Shown piece by piece: positions 1 to 10,129 of a stretch of DNA of 64,000 nucleotides (positions are counted from its first letter, which is position 1; each line of letters opens with the position of its first letter). The position numbers and the translations under genes were made by a program. Under the pieces are notes generated by a model, which did no database searches, had not been told where the DNA came from, and was given only the letters and a program-made list of their open reading frames with translations. The stretch comes from Kitasatospora sp. MAA4. Lineage in GTDB: Bacteria > Actinomycetota > Actinomycetes > Streptomycetales > Streptomycetaceae. The stretch is taken from NCBI RefSeq assembly GCF_029893355.1, contig NZ_JARZAI010000038.1:1-64000 (forward strand), written 5' to 3'.

Positions 1-111
1 GACATGCTCGCCGCTCCCGCCCAGCACGCCGCGGTCACCGTCCTCGCGGACGCCCCCACCGCCGCCGACGGGACCCCGATCGTCGCCCCGGGCACCGAGG
101 AGTGGCAGTAG
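1..111 (+). CDS. C-terminal tail of an unidentified protein (partial)
   Basis: An open frame enters from the left edge and ends at TAG 109-111, leaving 36 residues rich in Ala, Pro and Thr and ending in PGTEEWQ. No domain can be recognised in so short a tail. It is followed 14 bases later by a strong hairpin, which supports a real gene end. Function unknown. Confidence 0.6.
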   Translation, partial: DMLAAPAQHAAVTVLADAPTAADGTPIVAPGTEEWQ

Positions 112-125
112 CCGAACATCTCCCC

Positions 126-178
126 CTGTGCCCGGGGGCCGCCGCGGATCATCCGATCCGGGCGGCCCCCGGGCACAG
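126..178. terminator. Bidirectional terminator between convergent genes
   Basis: Perfect 18-bp inverted repeat, arms 126-143 and 161-178, with a 17-base loop. It lies between the plus-strand gene ending at 111 and the minus-strand M23 gene ending at 191, so it can serve both. No T-run, as usual for GC-rich actinomycetes. Confidence 0.8.
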
Positions 179-190
179 TGCTGTGCGGGG

Positions 191-949
191 TCAGAAGTCG
201 CGGACTCCGTGTCCGGCGAGGTAGCCGATCGGGTCGATGACGTCCCCGTAGCTGTTGCTGGTGCGGATCTCGAAGTGCAGGTGCGGGCCGGTGGAGTTGC
301 CGGTGCTGCCGGAGGCGCCGACCTGCTGGCCGGCCGTCACCTGCTGGCCGGTGCTGACGTCCAGTCTGGAGAGGTGCGCGTACTGGGCGTAGCGGCCGTC
401 GGCCAGCTTGAGGACGATCTGGTTGCCGTACGAGCCGGCGTAGCCGGCCGACACGGTGGTGGCGTCGCCGACCGCGAGGACGGGTGTGCCCTGGTCCACC
501 GCGAAGTCCACGCCGGTGTGGTAGCCGGCCGCGTACTCGGGGTTCGGCACGCCGAACGGGTTGGTGATCGGCGCGCCGGGGACGGGCGCGGACCAGTGCG
601 GCGCGACCGGTGCCGGCGCCGGCGCGGCGGGCGGGGCCGGCGGGCTGCCCGGGGTGAGGTTGAGCGCCACCGCGACGGCGTCCTGCGAACTGCCCGCGCC
701 GACGGGCGGCAGATAGGCGGTCGGCTCGGTCAGCTGGACCACACCGGTGGACGGCTGGACGCCGTGCTCGGCGGTGAACGCGGAGCTCCCGGGGGTGGTC
801 GGCCGAACCGTCTGGGCGCTGGCGCTGCCCGGTACAGCGGCCAGTATCACCCCGAGCAGCACGGCGCTCGCGGCGGCGGCCGAGGCGGCCTTGCGCCGGT
901 GCGGGCCGTGGAAGACCGCGTACGGGTTGATGCGTGGGGAAAGGGACAT
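191..949 (-). CDS. Secreted M23-family metallopeptidase
   Basis: 252 residues. A signal peptide (about residues 1-45, basic start, Ala/Val/Leu core, SASA-Q cleavage motif) is followed by a Pro/Ala-rich linker and a C-terminal LytM/M23 domain. The zinc ligands are visible: HTGVDF (the HxxxD motif) and HLHFEI (the HxH motif), with the typical NSTGPHLHFE context. The family cleaves peptide cross-links of peptidoglycan outside the membrane, so a cell-wall remodelling role is likely. It is a single gene, convergent with the partial gene to its left and divergent from the lipoprotein gene at 1366. Family assignment is secure; substrate specificity is not. Confidence 0.93.
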   Translation of the reverse strand: MSLSPRINPYAVFHGPHRRKAASAAAASAVLLGVILAAVPGSASAQTVRPTTPGSSAFTAEHGVQPSTGVVQLTEPTAYLPPVGAGSSQDAVAVALNLTPGSPPAPPAAPAPAPVAPHWSAPVPGAPITNPFGVPNPEYAAGYHTGVDFAVDQGTPVLAVGDATTVSAGYAGSYGNQIVLKLADGRYAQYAHLSRLDVSTGQQVTAGQQVGASGSTGNSTGPHLHFEIRTSNSYGDVIDPIGYLAGHGVRDF

Positions 950-1365
950 CGTGCGTGACCTCGCAGCGATCGGGGCAGCGTGGAGCCAGGCCTTGGTGCG
1001 GGCACTCGCCGGGGACCATTCAGGTGTAACCGTCGGTGAGGCGGTACCGAAATCCGATCAACTACTACGGCGTGTAGTGCGGTCCGACAGATAATTTCAG
1101 GCGCTTGGCGGAGTGATCTCCTTATCCGACCTTCATATCGTCATCCCAGACCGCCCGTTGCCCGGCCGGCGCCGCGCTCCGGCAGCGCCCGGACACCCGC
1201 CCGCTCTCCTACCCGGCCTCGTAGCGGCTCGCCACGCTGTGAGCAGGACCACGGAGTTCCCGCACGGGAGTGCTGTTGCACGGCTGTGACGGTTGCCACA
1301 CCGATCCCGGATTTCCGACTGTCAGGCTTCTCCTATCACCGCACATTCCCTGGGGGGAACCGATC
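950..1365. other. Divergent intergenic region, 416 bp
   Basis: It separates the M23 gene from the lipoprotein gene and must hold both promoters. I could not fix -10/-35 elements with confidence. M23 and Rpf genes of streptomycetes often carry a c-di-AMP (ydaO) riboswitch, but I could not find its conserved core on the minus strand here. A Shine-Dalgarno run (GGGGGGAA, 1352-1359) precedes the start at 1366. Confidence 0.4.
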
Positions 1366-2478
1366 ATGTCCGCTCGCATCCGCAGCCGCAGCACCCTCAC
1401 CGCCGTCGCCCTGATCGCCGCCGTCACCGGTTCGGCGCTGCTGACCGGCTGCGGGCCGGACAACCCCGTGGCCGCGCCCTCCGCGCCCTCCGCCGCCTCC
1501 CCGAACCAGAGCGCAGCCCCCGCCACCGGCACGCCGACCGGCGAGGGCCGACCCTCGGGCACGCCGAGCCGCGGGCCGCACCCCACGACCTCCGGCAAGC
1601 CGAGCACCAGCGCCCACCCCACGGCCTCGGCCACCCCCAGCGGGACCGCGGTCGTGCCGAGCGTGAACGGCACCGCGCACACCGCACTGACCATCAGCAA
1701 CGGTACGAACTTCGTGGTGATGAACGGGACTTCGGTCGACTTCGGTACCGTCGTGCGGGACCTCGCATGGTCCCCGAACGGCAGCCGGGCCGCCTTCATC
1801 GACGGCGCGGGCAACCTCGTCACCAGCAACCCCGACGGCTCCGGCCGGCACACCGTCGCCATCGCCCCCAGCGGCGAGAGCTGGTCGCACCCGACCTGGC
1901 AGGTGACGCAGCCCGGGGACGCGAACGGCGTCCCGGTGAAGAACAGCATCTTCTTCGCCGCCTCCAAGGACGGCGTCTCGCGCCTGGAGGGCGTCCCGGC
2001 CACCGCCGTCCACGGCACGCCCGTCCCTCTGATCCTGGCGACCTACGGCGGCGACAACCTGCCCCCCAACCCGGTCACCGGCAACGACTGGCCCAACGTC
2101 GCGGGCAAGGTCGGCGACGCCGTCTACGCCAACTCCACCACCGGCGACGTCTACATCCGCGACGACTACCTGCGCCAGCAGGGCGGTGTGTACACCCAGG
2201 GCTCCCAGCCCGCGATGTCCCCCGACGAGCGGACCGTCGTCTTCGTCCGCTCGGTCGACGGGCACGACCACCTCTTCGCGAACACCGAGGGCCCCGGCAA
2301 GCCCGCCAAGGACCTCACCCCGGCCGCCACCACGGACTACACCGAGCCGGCCTTCTCGCCGGACGGCAAGACCATCGCGGTCCGGACCCCGGACGGCGTC
2401 GCCACCCTGCCGGCCGACGGCAGCGCCGCCCCCAAGCTGATCTCCACCACCGCCGGCCTGCCCGCCTACCGCGGCTGA
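1366..2478 (+). CDS. TolB/PD40-type beta-propeller lipoprotein
   Basis: 370 residues from ATG 1366, chosen because it directly follows a strong ribosome binding site; the frame is open further upstream but without one. The N-terminus is a lipoprotein signal with lipobox LLTGC (Cys29), so the protein should be anchored to the outer face of the membrane. A Ser/Thr/Pro-rich spacer (about 30-90) leads to repeated WSPNG, MSPDE and FSPDGK motifs typical of TolB-like PD40 propeller blades. Such proteins are thought to act as binding scaffolds; no catalytic residues are seen. Monocistronic. Confidence 0.85.
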   Translation: MSARIRSRSTLTAVALIAAVTGSALLTGCGPDNPVAAPSAPSAASPNQSAAPATGTPTGEGRPSGTPSRGPHPTTSGKPSTSAHPTASATPSGTAVVPSVNGTAHTALTISNGTNFVVMNGTSVDFGTVVRDLAWSPNGSRAAFIDGAGNLVTSNPDGSGRHTVAIAPSGESWSHPTWQVTQPGDANGVPVKNSIFFAASKDGVSRLEGVPATAVHGTPVPLILATYGGDNLPPNPVTGNDWPNVAGKVGDAVYANSTTGDVYIRDDYLRQQGGVYTQGSQPAMSPDERTVVFVRSVDGHDHLFANTEGPGKPAKDLTPAATTDYTEPAFSPDGKTIAVRTPDGVATLPADGSAAPKLISTTAGLPAYRG

Positions 2479-2515
2479 TCACGCCTACCCGGTCCGGTCC
2501 GCCTACCCGGTCTGC

Positions 2516-3100
2516 CTACCCGGTCCGGCGGGCCAGTTCGGCCTCCAACTCGGCGAGGTGGCCGTCGGCGGTGTCGTGCGGCAGGAACTCGACCACCTCG
2601 AGGAAGCGGAACAGCACCTGGCTGCCGGTGATCGCGAACTCGTAGTCCGCGAAGCCCACCACCGCGCCGAGGGTGCCCCGGACGGCGCCGCGCACCACGT
2701 GCGCGGTCAGCTCGTCCGGCTGCTCGGCGCCCAGCCCGCGCCGGGCGTTGGGCCGGGCCAGGTAGGGGCAGACCATCGAGGCGTACAGCATGCACGCGCG
2801 GTGCCCGGGGGCCTCCAGGGTCGGCGCGAGATTGCGGTACGGCCGACCGCCGGCCAGCGCCTCACCGATCGCGGCGCTCTCGGCGGCGCCCACCACGCGC
2901 CAGACGCTGCCGCGCTCCATCAGGGTGTTGCAGACCGAGCAGAGCCGCTGCCGCGCGCAGTCGGCGCTGCGCCCGTAGTCGGTGAGGGCGAACTGCGGCT
3001 CCTCGCCCTCCCACGGGGTGATGGCCGGCACGGGGTAGCCGCGGGTGTCGCGGGGCCTGGCCTGGACGGTCTGCGGCATCGGAACCGAGTCAAAGCGCAT
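2516..3100 (-). CDS. Conserved hypothetical protein with a Cys cluster
   Basis: 194 residues, no signal peptide. Cysteines occur in two groups: Cys48-x5-Cys54-x2-Cys57 and His100/Cys103-x7-Cys111-Pro, an arrangement that suggests a bound metal ion. The C-terminal third is hydrophobic/acidic without motifs. It lies just downstream of clpC on the same strand, behind a terminator, and converges on the lipoprotein gene. Similar proteins occur across Streptomyces; function unknown. Confidence 0.7.
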   Translation of the reverse strand: MRFDSVPMPQTVQARPRDTRGYPVPAITPWEGEEPQFALTDYGRSADCARQRLCSVCNTLMERGSVWRVVGAAESAAIGEALAGGRPYRNLAPTLEAPGHRACMLYASMVCPYLARPNARRGLGAEQPDELTAHVVRGAVRGTLGAVVGFADYEFAITGSQVLFRFLEVVEFLPHDTADGHLAELEAELARRTG

Positions 3101-3120
3101 CCCCCATGCCTACCACGCCG

Positions 3121-3171
3121 CGAAAGTGCCCCGCTCCCCGGCTGAACCAGCCGAGGAGCGGGGCACTTTCG
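3121..3171 (-). terminator. clpC terminator
   Basis: Perfect 17-bp inverted repeat (3121-3137 with 3155-3171) just beyond the clpC stop, with CGAAAG/CTTTCG ends. It separates clpC from the gene at 2516-3100. Confidence 0.8.
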
Positions 3172-3182
3172 TGCGAAACGTG

Positions 3183-5699
<2,517 letters not shown>

Positions 5700-5830
5700 C
5701 GTTAATCGCTCCTCAGAGCGGTCGGTCAGTTCGGGGTCGGTCCCCGCCCTGTCCTTCCGCATGCTAGTCCCGCTCAGCGGCGCGGCAGGGGCCCCTCCCG
5801 CCCGATGGTGGGCAAAGGAGGGTGGATCTC

Positions 5831-5848
5831 CCCCCACGTGTGTGGGGG
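5831..5848 (-). repeat. Short C-run/G-run hairpin in the clpC leader
   Basis: Seven-bp stem (5831-5837 with 5842-5848), loop GTGT. The surrounding 28 bases look like a single type I-E CRISPR repeat (C-run, palindromic centre, G-run, GGGGAAT tail) but there is only one copy and no spacer array. It more likely forms a hairpin in the clpC 5' leader. Confidence 0.35.
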
Positions 5849-5935
5849 AATCATGCTGCACGACCAGCCGACACCCTTCCCAACCTGATGCTGGGAGACG
5901 GTGTTCCCGCTAGTCCGCCCGATGCACGTGTTGCC

Positions 5936-5954
5936 GCTACGCCAATGGCGAACA
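5936..5954 (-). promoter_or_regulatory. ClgR operator upstream of clpC
   Basis: On the minus strand the site reads GTTCGC-CATTG-GCG, an exact match to the Streptomyces ClgR box GTTCGC-N5-GCG as I remember it, known upstream of clpC1, the clpP1 operon, lon and clgR. It lies about 240 bp before the clpC start. Confidence 0.65.
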
Positions 5955-6258
5955 CGCTCCGCTCCGATCGGTGGAACGGTGTGCACTCGCCTCGATCGCC
6001 GGCTTCGCGGCCTGCCACCGGTTCGGGCCTGAACCCGTCCCACCTGCATTCATACCGGAAATTGCGGCGGTTCTCGTGCAGTTTCCCAGCTGGTGTTGTT
6101 CGCTGGGCGAGAAGTCTGCCGATCCGGGCCCCGGATGACGGGGTCTCAGGACCGGCGGCGATAGCCGGCCGATAGCCGGCATGCCCGGCCGACAGCCGGA
6201 CAGGGCCAATCGGGGCGGACGGCGTGACCGAGCCGCTCCTCCCAGCGTTGCACAGTCC

Positions 6259-6771
6259 GTGAGTTCCCCGCAGTCCCCGACCCGGTCCCAGGGTGCCGAC
6301 CCGGCCGCGACGCTGCTGGGCTGCGACCGGCTGGAGCTGGCGGCCGGGGCGGGCCGGGCCGCGCTCGCCCGCTCGGAGCGGCTGGGCCGGCCCACCGGGC
6401 CGGTACTGCAGGCGACGGCCGCGCAGACCGGGGAGCGGTGGCTCTACCTGCTGGCGGAGGGGACGGCCGAGCTGGTACCCGGGCTGCTGCACTGGCTCGG
6501 CTGGGGGCCGGAGCTCGGCCTGGACCTGGCCGCCCGCCCGGCGCTCCCGCAGCGCCCCGCGACGGTGCCACGGCCACGGGGCGCGGAGGAGGATCCTCCG
6601 CGCCCCGTGACCGACGGGCACGCGCTGTGCCGTGTCCGCTGGGTACGTGCTCGCTCGGCCGCCGGGCCGCCGCTCGGTCTCGACCTGGCCTCGCCGGCGC
6701 TGCTGCGGCTGCTGGACGGGCTGGCCGAGGCCTGCCTCCGCGACCGACTGGGCCTGCCGCCGGCCCGCTGA
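6259..6771 (+). CDS. Conserved hypothetical protein between clpC and lsr2
   Basis: 170 residues from GTG 6259; an ATG at 6181 in the same frame would add 26 low-complexity Arg/Pro residues and is less likely. The core ATLLGCDRLELA and a C-terminal LLRLLDGLAEACLRDRLG helix are the recognisable parts; the middle is Pro/Ala-rich. No catalytic motif or membrane segment. Position between clpC and lsr2, facing lsr2 tail to tail, is the arrangement I recall for a Streptomyces gene of unknown function. Start choice is uncertain because neither start has a clear ribosome binding site. Confidence 0.6.
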   Translation: MSSPQSPTRSQGADPAATLLGCDRLELAAGAGRAALARSERLGRPTGPVLQATAAQTGERWLYLLAEGTAELVPGLLHWLGWGPELGLDLAARPALPQRPATVPRPRGAEEDPPRPVTDGHALCRVRWVRARSAAGPPLGLDLASPALLRLLDGLAEACLRDRLGLPPAR

Positions 6772-6783
6772 GGCCGACCCGCC

Positions 6784-7134
6784 TCAGGAGGCGTTGGCCG
6801 CCTCGTACGCCTCGCGCACGTTGCTGGGGACGCGGCCGCGGTCGTTGACCGAGAAGCCGTTGTCCTTCGCCCAGGTGCGGATCTTGGCGGTGTCCGCGCC
6901 ACCGGCGGCCGGACGGGCGGTGCCACGGCCGCCGGCACGGCGGACGCTGGTGAGCCGACCGCTCTGCTTGCGGCCCTTGTCGACGTACGGAGCCAACAGG
7001 CTGCGCAGTTTGTCCGCGTTCGCGGACGTGAGGTCGATCTCGTAGGCAACGCCGTCGAGGGCGAACGTCACCGTCTCGTCCGCCGAACCGCCGTCGAGAT
7101 CGTCTTCAAGAATGACCTGCACCCTCTGTGCCAC
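6784..7134 (-). CDS. lsr2: Lsr2-family nucleoid-associated xenogeneic silencer
   Basis: 116 residues from GTG 7134, preceded by GGAAAGGGAAG. The N-terminal dimerisation domain (QRVQVILEDDLDGG, FALDGVAYEIDL) and the C-terminal DNA-binding domain (IRTWAKDNGFSVNDRGRVPSNV) are intact; the RGR motif inserts into the minor groove. Lsr2 coats AT-rich DNA and silences it, including specialised-metabolite clusters in Streptomyces. Transcribed alone; a hairpin in the leader may cover the ribosome binding site. Confidence 0.96.
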   Translation of the reverse strand: MAQRVQVILEDDLDGGSADETVTFALDGVAYEIDLTSANADKLRSLLAPYVDKGRKQSGRLTSVRRAGGRGTARPAAGGADTAKIRTWAKDNGFSVNDRGRVPSNVREAYEAANAS

Positions 7135-7138
7135 GGGC

Positions 7139-7180
7139 TTCCCTTTCCGCTTAACGACCCAATGCCTTAGGGAAAGGAAA
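7139..7180 (-). promoter_or_regulatory. Hairpin that can sequester the lsr2 ribosome binding site
   Basis: In the minus-strand mRNA, TTTCCTTTCC (7180-7171) can pair with GGAAAGGGAA (7148-7139), nine of ten positions, 22-base loop. The second arm is the Shine-Dalgarno sequence of lsr2. This suggests translational control, but it is an inference from pairing alone. Confidence 0.4.
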
Positions 7181-7262
7181 CCGCCTTTTCTCGAAAAACA
7201 CAAACCCCGGACTGTTCGGGCCCAGGCCGGCTACCGCTCTGGCAAGTCCGCCGGACGTCGGT

Positions 7263-7790
7263 TCAGAGGTGCAGTAGCATGCGCGAGTTGCCCAGGGTGT
7301 TGGGCTTCACACGCTCCAGGCCGAGGAACTCGGCGACTCCTTCGTCGTACGAGTGAAGGAGTTCTTCATACACTTCCGTAGCGATGACCGCCGGATCTGT
7401 CGTACCATCATCGGTTTCACCGATCTCGATGAAGCCGTGTTTCGCGAAGAACGCCACCTCGAACGTCAAGCAGAAAATCCGACGTACACCCAGTCCCCGC
7501 GCGGTCTCCACCAACTGTTCCAGAAGTCGGTGTCCAACGCCGTGACCTCGGCAGATCGGATCGACGGCGAGTGTGCGGACCTCCGCGAGGTCCAGCCACA
7601 TGACGTGCAGAGCGCCGCAGGCGACCACCTCGCCGGTGTCCAGGCGCTCGGCGACCCAGAACTCCTGAACGGATTCGAACAGGGTGACGGTGGGCTTGTC
7701 GAGCAGAATGCCGTCCTGCGAGTAAGCGTCGATGAGCCGTCGAACGGTCCTGACATCGTCGGTCCGCGCCCGGCGGATGGTGACCTCCAT
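7263..7790 (-). CDS. argA: Short GNAT amino-acid N-acetyltransferase (N-acetylglutamate synthase type)
   Basis: 175 residues from ATG 7790. A single GNAT domain with the acetyl-CoA loop RGHGVGHRLLEQL and the distinctive RIFCLTFEVAFFAKHGF segment that matches the short ArgA of mycobacteria (about 174 residues), which makes N-acetylglutamate/glutamine for arginine synthesis. It lacks the kinase-like domain of long ArgA. Its start lies 10 bases from the stop of the upstream BlaI-type gene, so the two are probably co-transcribed. Exact acceptor substrate is inferred. Confidence 0.82.
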   Translation of the reverse strand: MEVTIRRARTDDVRTVRRLIDAYSQDGILLDKPTVTLFESVQEFWVAERLDTGEVVACGALHVMWLDLAEVRTLAVDPICRGHGVGHRLLEQLVETARGLGVRRIFCLTFEVAFFAKHGFIEIGETDDGTTDPAVIATEVYEELLHSYDEGVAEFLGLERVKPNTLGNSRMLLHL

Positions 7791-7800
7791 GGGCGGGACG

Positions 7801-8196
7801 TTATCGCGTCGGCCCGTCCTCGGTCTCCCCGGTCCGGTCGGGCCCGGCGACACGCAGCGCGTCCCGCAGTGCCTCGCGCTGCTCGGCCGACATCAGTCCG
7901 AAGAAGTGCACCAGGGCCGCCGCCGGATTGTCACTGGTGGCCCAGGCGTCGTTCATGAGTGCCGCGGTGTAGGCCTCGCGTGAGGAGACCGGCTCATATC
8001 GATAGGCGCGGCCCGCGCGTTCCCGGCGCAGCCAGCCCTTTCTGTAGAGCTTGTCGAGGACGGTCATCGCCGTGGTGTAGGCGATATCGCGTTCCTCGCG
8101 CAGATCGAGGAGTACCTCGCGAACGGTCACCGGGCGGTTCCACTGCCACACCCGGGTCATGATGGCGTTCTCCAGTTCACCGAGCTGCCGCACCAT
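7801..8196 (-). CDS. BlaI/MecI-family winged-helix transcriptional repressor
   Basis: 131 residues. MVRQLGELENAIMTRVW and the TVREVLLDLREERDIAYTTAMTVLDKLYRKGWL winged-helix region (read in two parts, about residues 24-57) are typical BlaI. The C-terminal dimerisation part is followed by a Glu/Gly tail. No BlaR-type protease is next to it, so the signal is unknown. First gene of a likely two-gene operon with the GNAT gene. Confidence 0.9.
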   Translation of the reverse strand: MVRQLGELENAIMTRVWQWNRPVTVREVLLDLREERDIAYTTAMTVLDKLYRKGWLRRERAGRAYRYEPVSSREAYTAALMNDAWATSDNPAAALVHFFGLMSAEQREALRDALRVAGPDRTGETEDGPTR

Positions 8197-8250
8197 GGGG
8201 CAACCATAGGGAAAAATCGGACAAAACGCATGACGCCACTTCGGGGGGCA

Positions 8251-8293
8251 CGCCGCAGGCCGCCGCCCGAGTACGGGCGACGGCCTGCGGCGG
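8251..8293. terminator. Terminator downstream of the lysS operon
   Basis: Arms 8251-8269 and 8274-8292 pair over 19 positions with one mismatch and loop AGTA. It ends the minus-strand lysS-small protein unit. Confidence 0.75.
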
Positions 8294-8300
8294 GGAGCTG

Positions 8301-8468
8301 CTATTCCGCGGTACGGGGTGCGGAGGCGGCGGCGGCCGCCAGCGCGTCGGCGGCGGCGTCCTCCTTGCCCTTCTGGTCGCCGCCCTGGGTGCGGATGATC
8401 GCCCGCACCAGGAATCCGAAACCGATCGCCATCACCAGTGGCGGCACAATCGCGCTGATGTACTGCAT
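8301..8468 (-). CDS. Small single-pass membrane protein
   Basis: 55 residues, starting ATG 8468, two bases from the trailing end of lysS region (4 bases after its stop) with GGGAG in front. It begins with a membrane segment (about residues 4-25, SAIVPPLVMAIGFGFLVRAII) whose parts show no cleavage site, then a charged/alanine-rich tail (KGKEDAAADALAAAAA). Small genes of this kind follow lysS in related genomes. Function unknown; tight coupling suggests co-expression with lysS. Confidence 0.72.
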   Translation of the reverse strand: MQYISAIVPPLVMAIGFGFLVRAIIRTQGGDQKGKEDAAADALAAAAASAPRTAE

Positions 8469-8472
8469 CAGG

Positions 8473-10050
8473 TCACTCTCCCTCGGTCTTTTCGACGGAC
8501 TCGGACTCGGACTCGGTCTTGGCCGCGGGCTTGGCCTGGTCCGGGCGGACCAGCGGGAAGAGCACCGTCTCGCGGATGTTCTTGCCGGTGAGCAGCATGA
8601 TCAGGCGGTCCACGCCGAGCCCGAGGCCACCGGTCGGCGGCATCGCGTACTCCAGCGCCCGCAGGAAGTCCTCGTCGACCTGCATCGCCTCGACGTCGCC
8701 GCCGGCCGCCAGCAGCGACTGCGCGGTGAGCCGGGCGCGCTGCTCGACCGGGTCGATCAGCTCGGAGTAGGCGGTGCCGATCTCGGTCCCGAAGATCACC
8801 AGGTCCCACTTCTCGGCCACACCCGGGATCGAGCGGTGCTGGCGGGTGAGCGGCGAGACCTCGGTCGGGTAGTCCCGGATGAAGGTCGGCCGGACGGCGT
8901 TCTCCTCCAGCAGGCGCTCGATCATCTCCAGGATGATCTGCCCGTGGCCCCACTCCTTCTCGTAGGGCACGCCGGCCGCGTCGGCGAGCTTGCGCAGCTC
9001 CTCGACGGTGCTCTGCGGGGTGACCTCGGTGCCGAGGCGCTCGGAGATGCCGGGGTAGACGCTGACCTCGTCCCACGGCTCGGCCAGGTCGATCTCGTGC
9101 TCGACGCCGTGCGGGTCCGTGCCGCGGACCACCGTGGTGCCCAGCGCGTCCTTGGCGGCGTTGATCACGATCGCCCGGATCAGCTCGGCCTGGGTGTCGT
9201 AGTCGCCGTACGCCTCGTAGGACTCCAGCGCGGTGAACTCCGGGTTGTGGGTCGCGTCGGCGCCCTCGTTGCGGAAGTTCCGGTTGATCTCGAAGACCTT
9301 CTCGGCGCCGCCGACCACCAGCCGCTTGAGGTAGAGCTCGGTGGCGATCCGCAGGTAGAGGTCGATGTCGTAGGCGTTGATGTGCGTGATGAACGGGCGG
9401 GCGTTGGCGCCGCCGTGGATCGGCTGCAGCATCGGGGTCTCGACCTCGAGGTAGCCGCGCTGCTCGTAGGTGTTGCGGATCGAGCGGACCACGGTGCTGC
9501 GCAGCCGCAGCATCTCGCGCGCCTCGGGGTTGACGATCAGGTCCACGTAGCGCTGGCGGACTCGGGCCTCCGGGTCGGTCAGGCCCTTGTGCTTGTCGGG
9601 CAGCGGGCGCAGGCACTTGGCGGTCAGCGCCCAGCTGTCGACCATGATGCTGAGTTCGCCGCGCTTGGAGGTGATCACCTCGCCCTCGACGCCCACCTGG
9701 TCGCCGAGGTCGATGTCGGACTTCCAGTCGGCCAGCCGCTCCGGGCCGAGCTTGTCCAGGGAGAACATCACCTGGAGGTCGCCGGAGCCGTCGCGCAGGG
9801 TGGCGAAGCAGAGCTTGCCGCCGGTGCGGGCCAGGATCACCCGGCCGGTGACGCCGGCCCGGGCGCCGGTCGCGGTGTCCGGCTCCAGGTCGGGGTGCTC
9901 GGCCCGCAGGTCGGCGATGGTGGTGGTCCGGGGGAAGCCCACCGGGTACGGGTCGACCCCCGCCGCGCGGAGCCGTTCGAGCTTCTCGCGCCGGACGCGC
10001 ATCTGCTCGGGGAGGTCGTCGGTCGCGGGGAGGCTGTTCTGGTCGCTCAC
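8473..10050 (-). CDS. lysS: Class II lysyl-tRNA synthetase
   Basis: 525 residues. N-terminal OB-fold anticodon-binding domain (about 60-170) and class II core with motif 2 FEINRNFRNEGADATHNPEF and motif 3 GLGLGVDRLIMLL. It charges tRNA-Lys. It has no N-terminal membrane/MprF-like extension, so it is the soluble LysS type and not the lipid-modifying LysX. The C-terminal tail is Lys/Glu/Ser-rich. Co-transcribed with the small membrane gene that follows. Confidence 0.96.
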   Translation of the reverse strand: MSDQNSLPATDDLPEQMRVRREKLERLRAAGVDPYPVGFPRTTTIADLRAEHPDLEPDTATGARAGVTGRVILARTGGKLCFATLRDGSGDLQVMFSLDKLGPERLADWKSDIDLGDQVGVEGEVITSKRGELSIMVDSWALTAKCLRPLPDKHKGLTDPEARVRQRYVDLIVNPEAREMLRLRSTVVRSIRNTYEQRGYLEVETPMLQPIHGGANARPFITHINAYDIDLYLRIATELYLKRLVVGGAEKVFEINRNFRNEGADATHNPEFTALESYEAYGDYDTQAELIRAIVINAAKDALGTTVVRGTDPHGVEHEIDLAEPWDEVSVYPGISERLGTEVTPQSTVEELRKLADAAGVPYEKEWGHGQIILEMIERLLEENAVRPTFIRDYPTEVSPLTRQHRSIPGVAEKWDLVIFGTEIGTAYSELIDPVEQRARLTAQSLLAAGGDVEAMQVDEDFLRALEYAMPPTGGLGLGVDRLIMLLTGKNIRETVLFPLVRPDQAKPAAKTESESESVEKTEGE

Positions 10051-10066
10051 CTCACCAGGGTAACGA

Positions 10067-10121
10067 CCGTCCCCTCGTGGTCCGCCACCGGATATCGCGG
10101 GTCGCGGACCACAAGGGACGG
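10067..10121. terminator. Hairpin between lysS and the gene upstream
   Basis: Arms CCGTCCCCTCGTGGTCCGC (10067-10085) and 10104-10121 pair almost fully, with an 18-base loop. It probably ends the minus-strand gene at 10130-10927. Confidence 0.7.
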
Positions 10122-10129
10122 GCCGGTCG

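Larger units (their letters stand above)
5700..6258. other. Divergent intergenic region, about 560 bp
   Basis: It holds the clpC promoter region with its ClgR box and leader hairpin, and the unassigned promoter of the gene at 6259. Around 6160-6200 the element CGATAGCCGG is repeated two to three times in tandem, the third copy as CGACAGCCGG. No RNA gene seen. Confidence 0.4.

Noticed and set aside
950..1200. c-di-AMP (ydaO) riboswitch in the M23 leader
   Set aside because: Expected from related genes, but I could not find the conserved core elements on the minus strand. A covariance-model search would settle it.
5826..5853. CRISPR array
   Set aside because: Only one repeat-like unit, no spacers, no cas genes in the window.
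6088..6110. Second ClgR box (GTTCGCTGGGCGAG)
   Set aside because: Spacing between GTTCGC and GCG is three, not five, bases.
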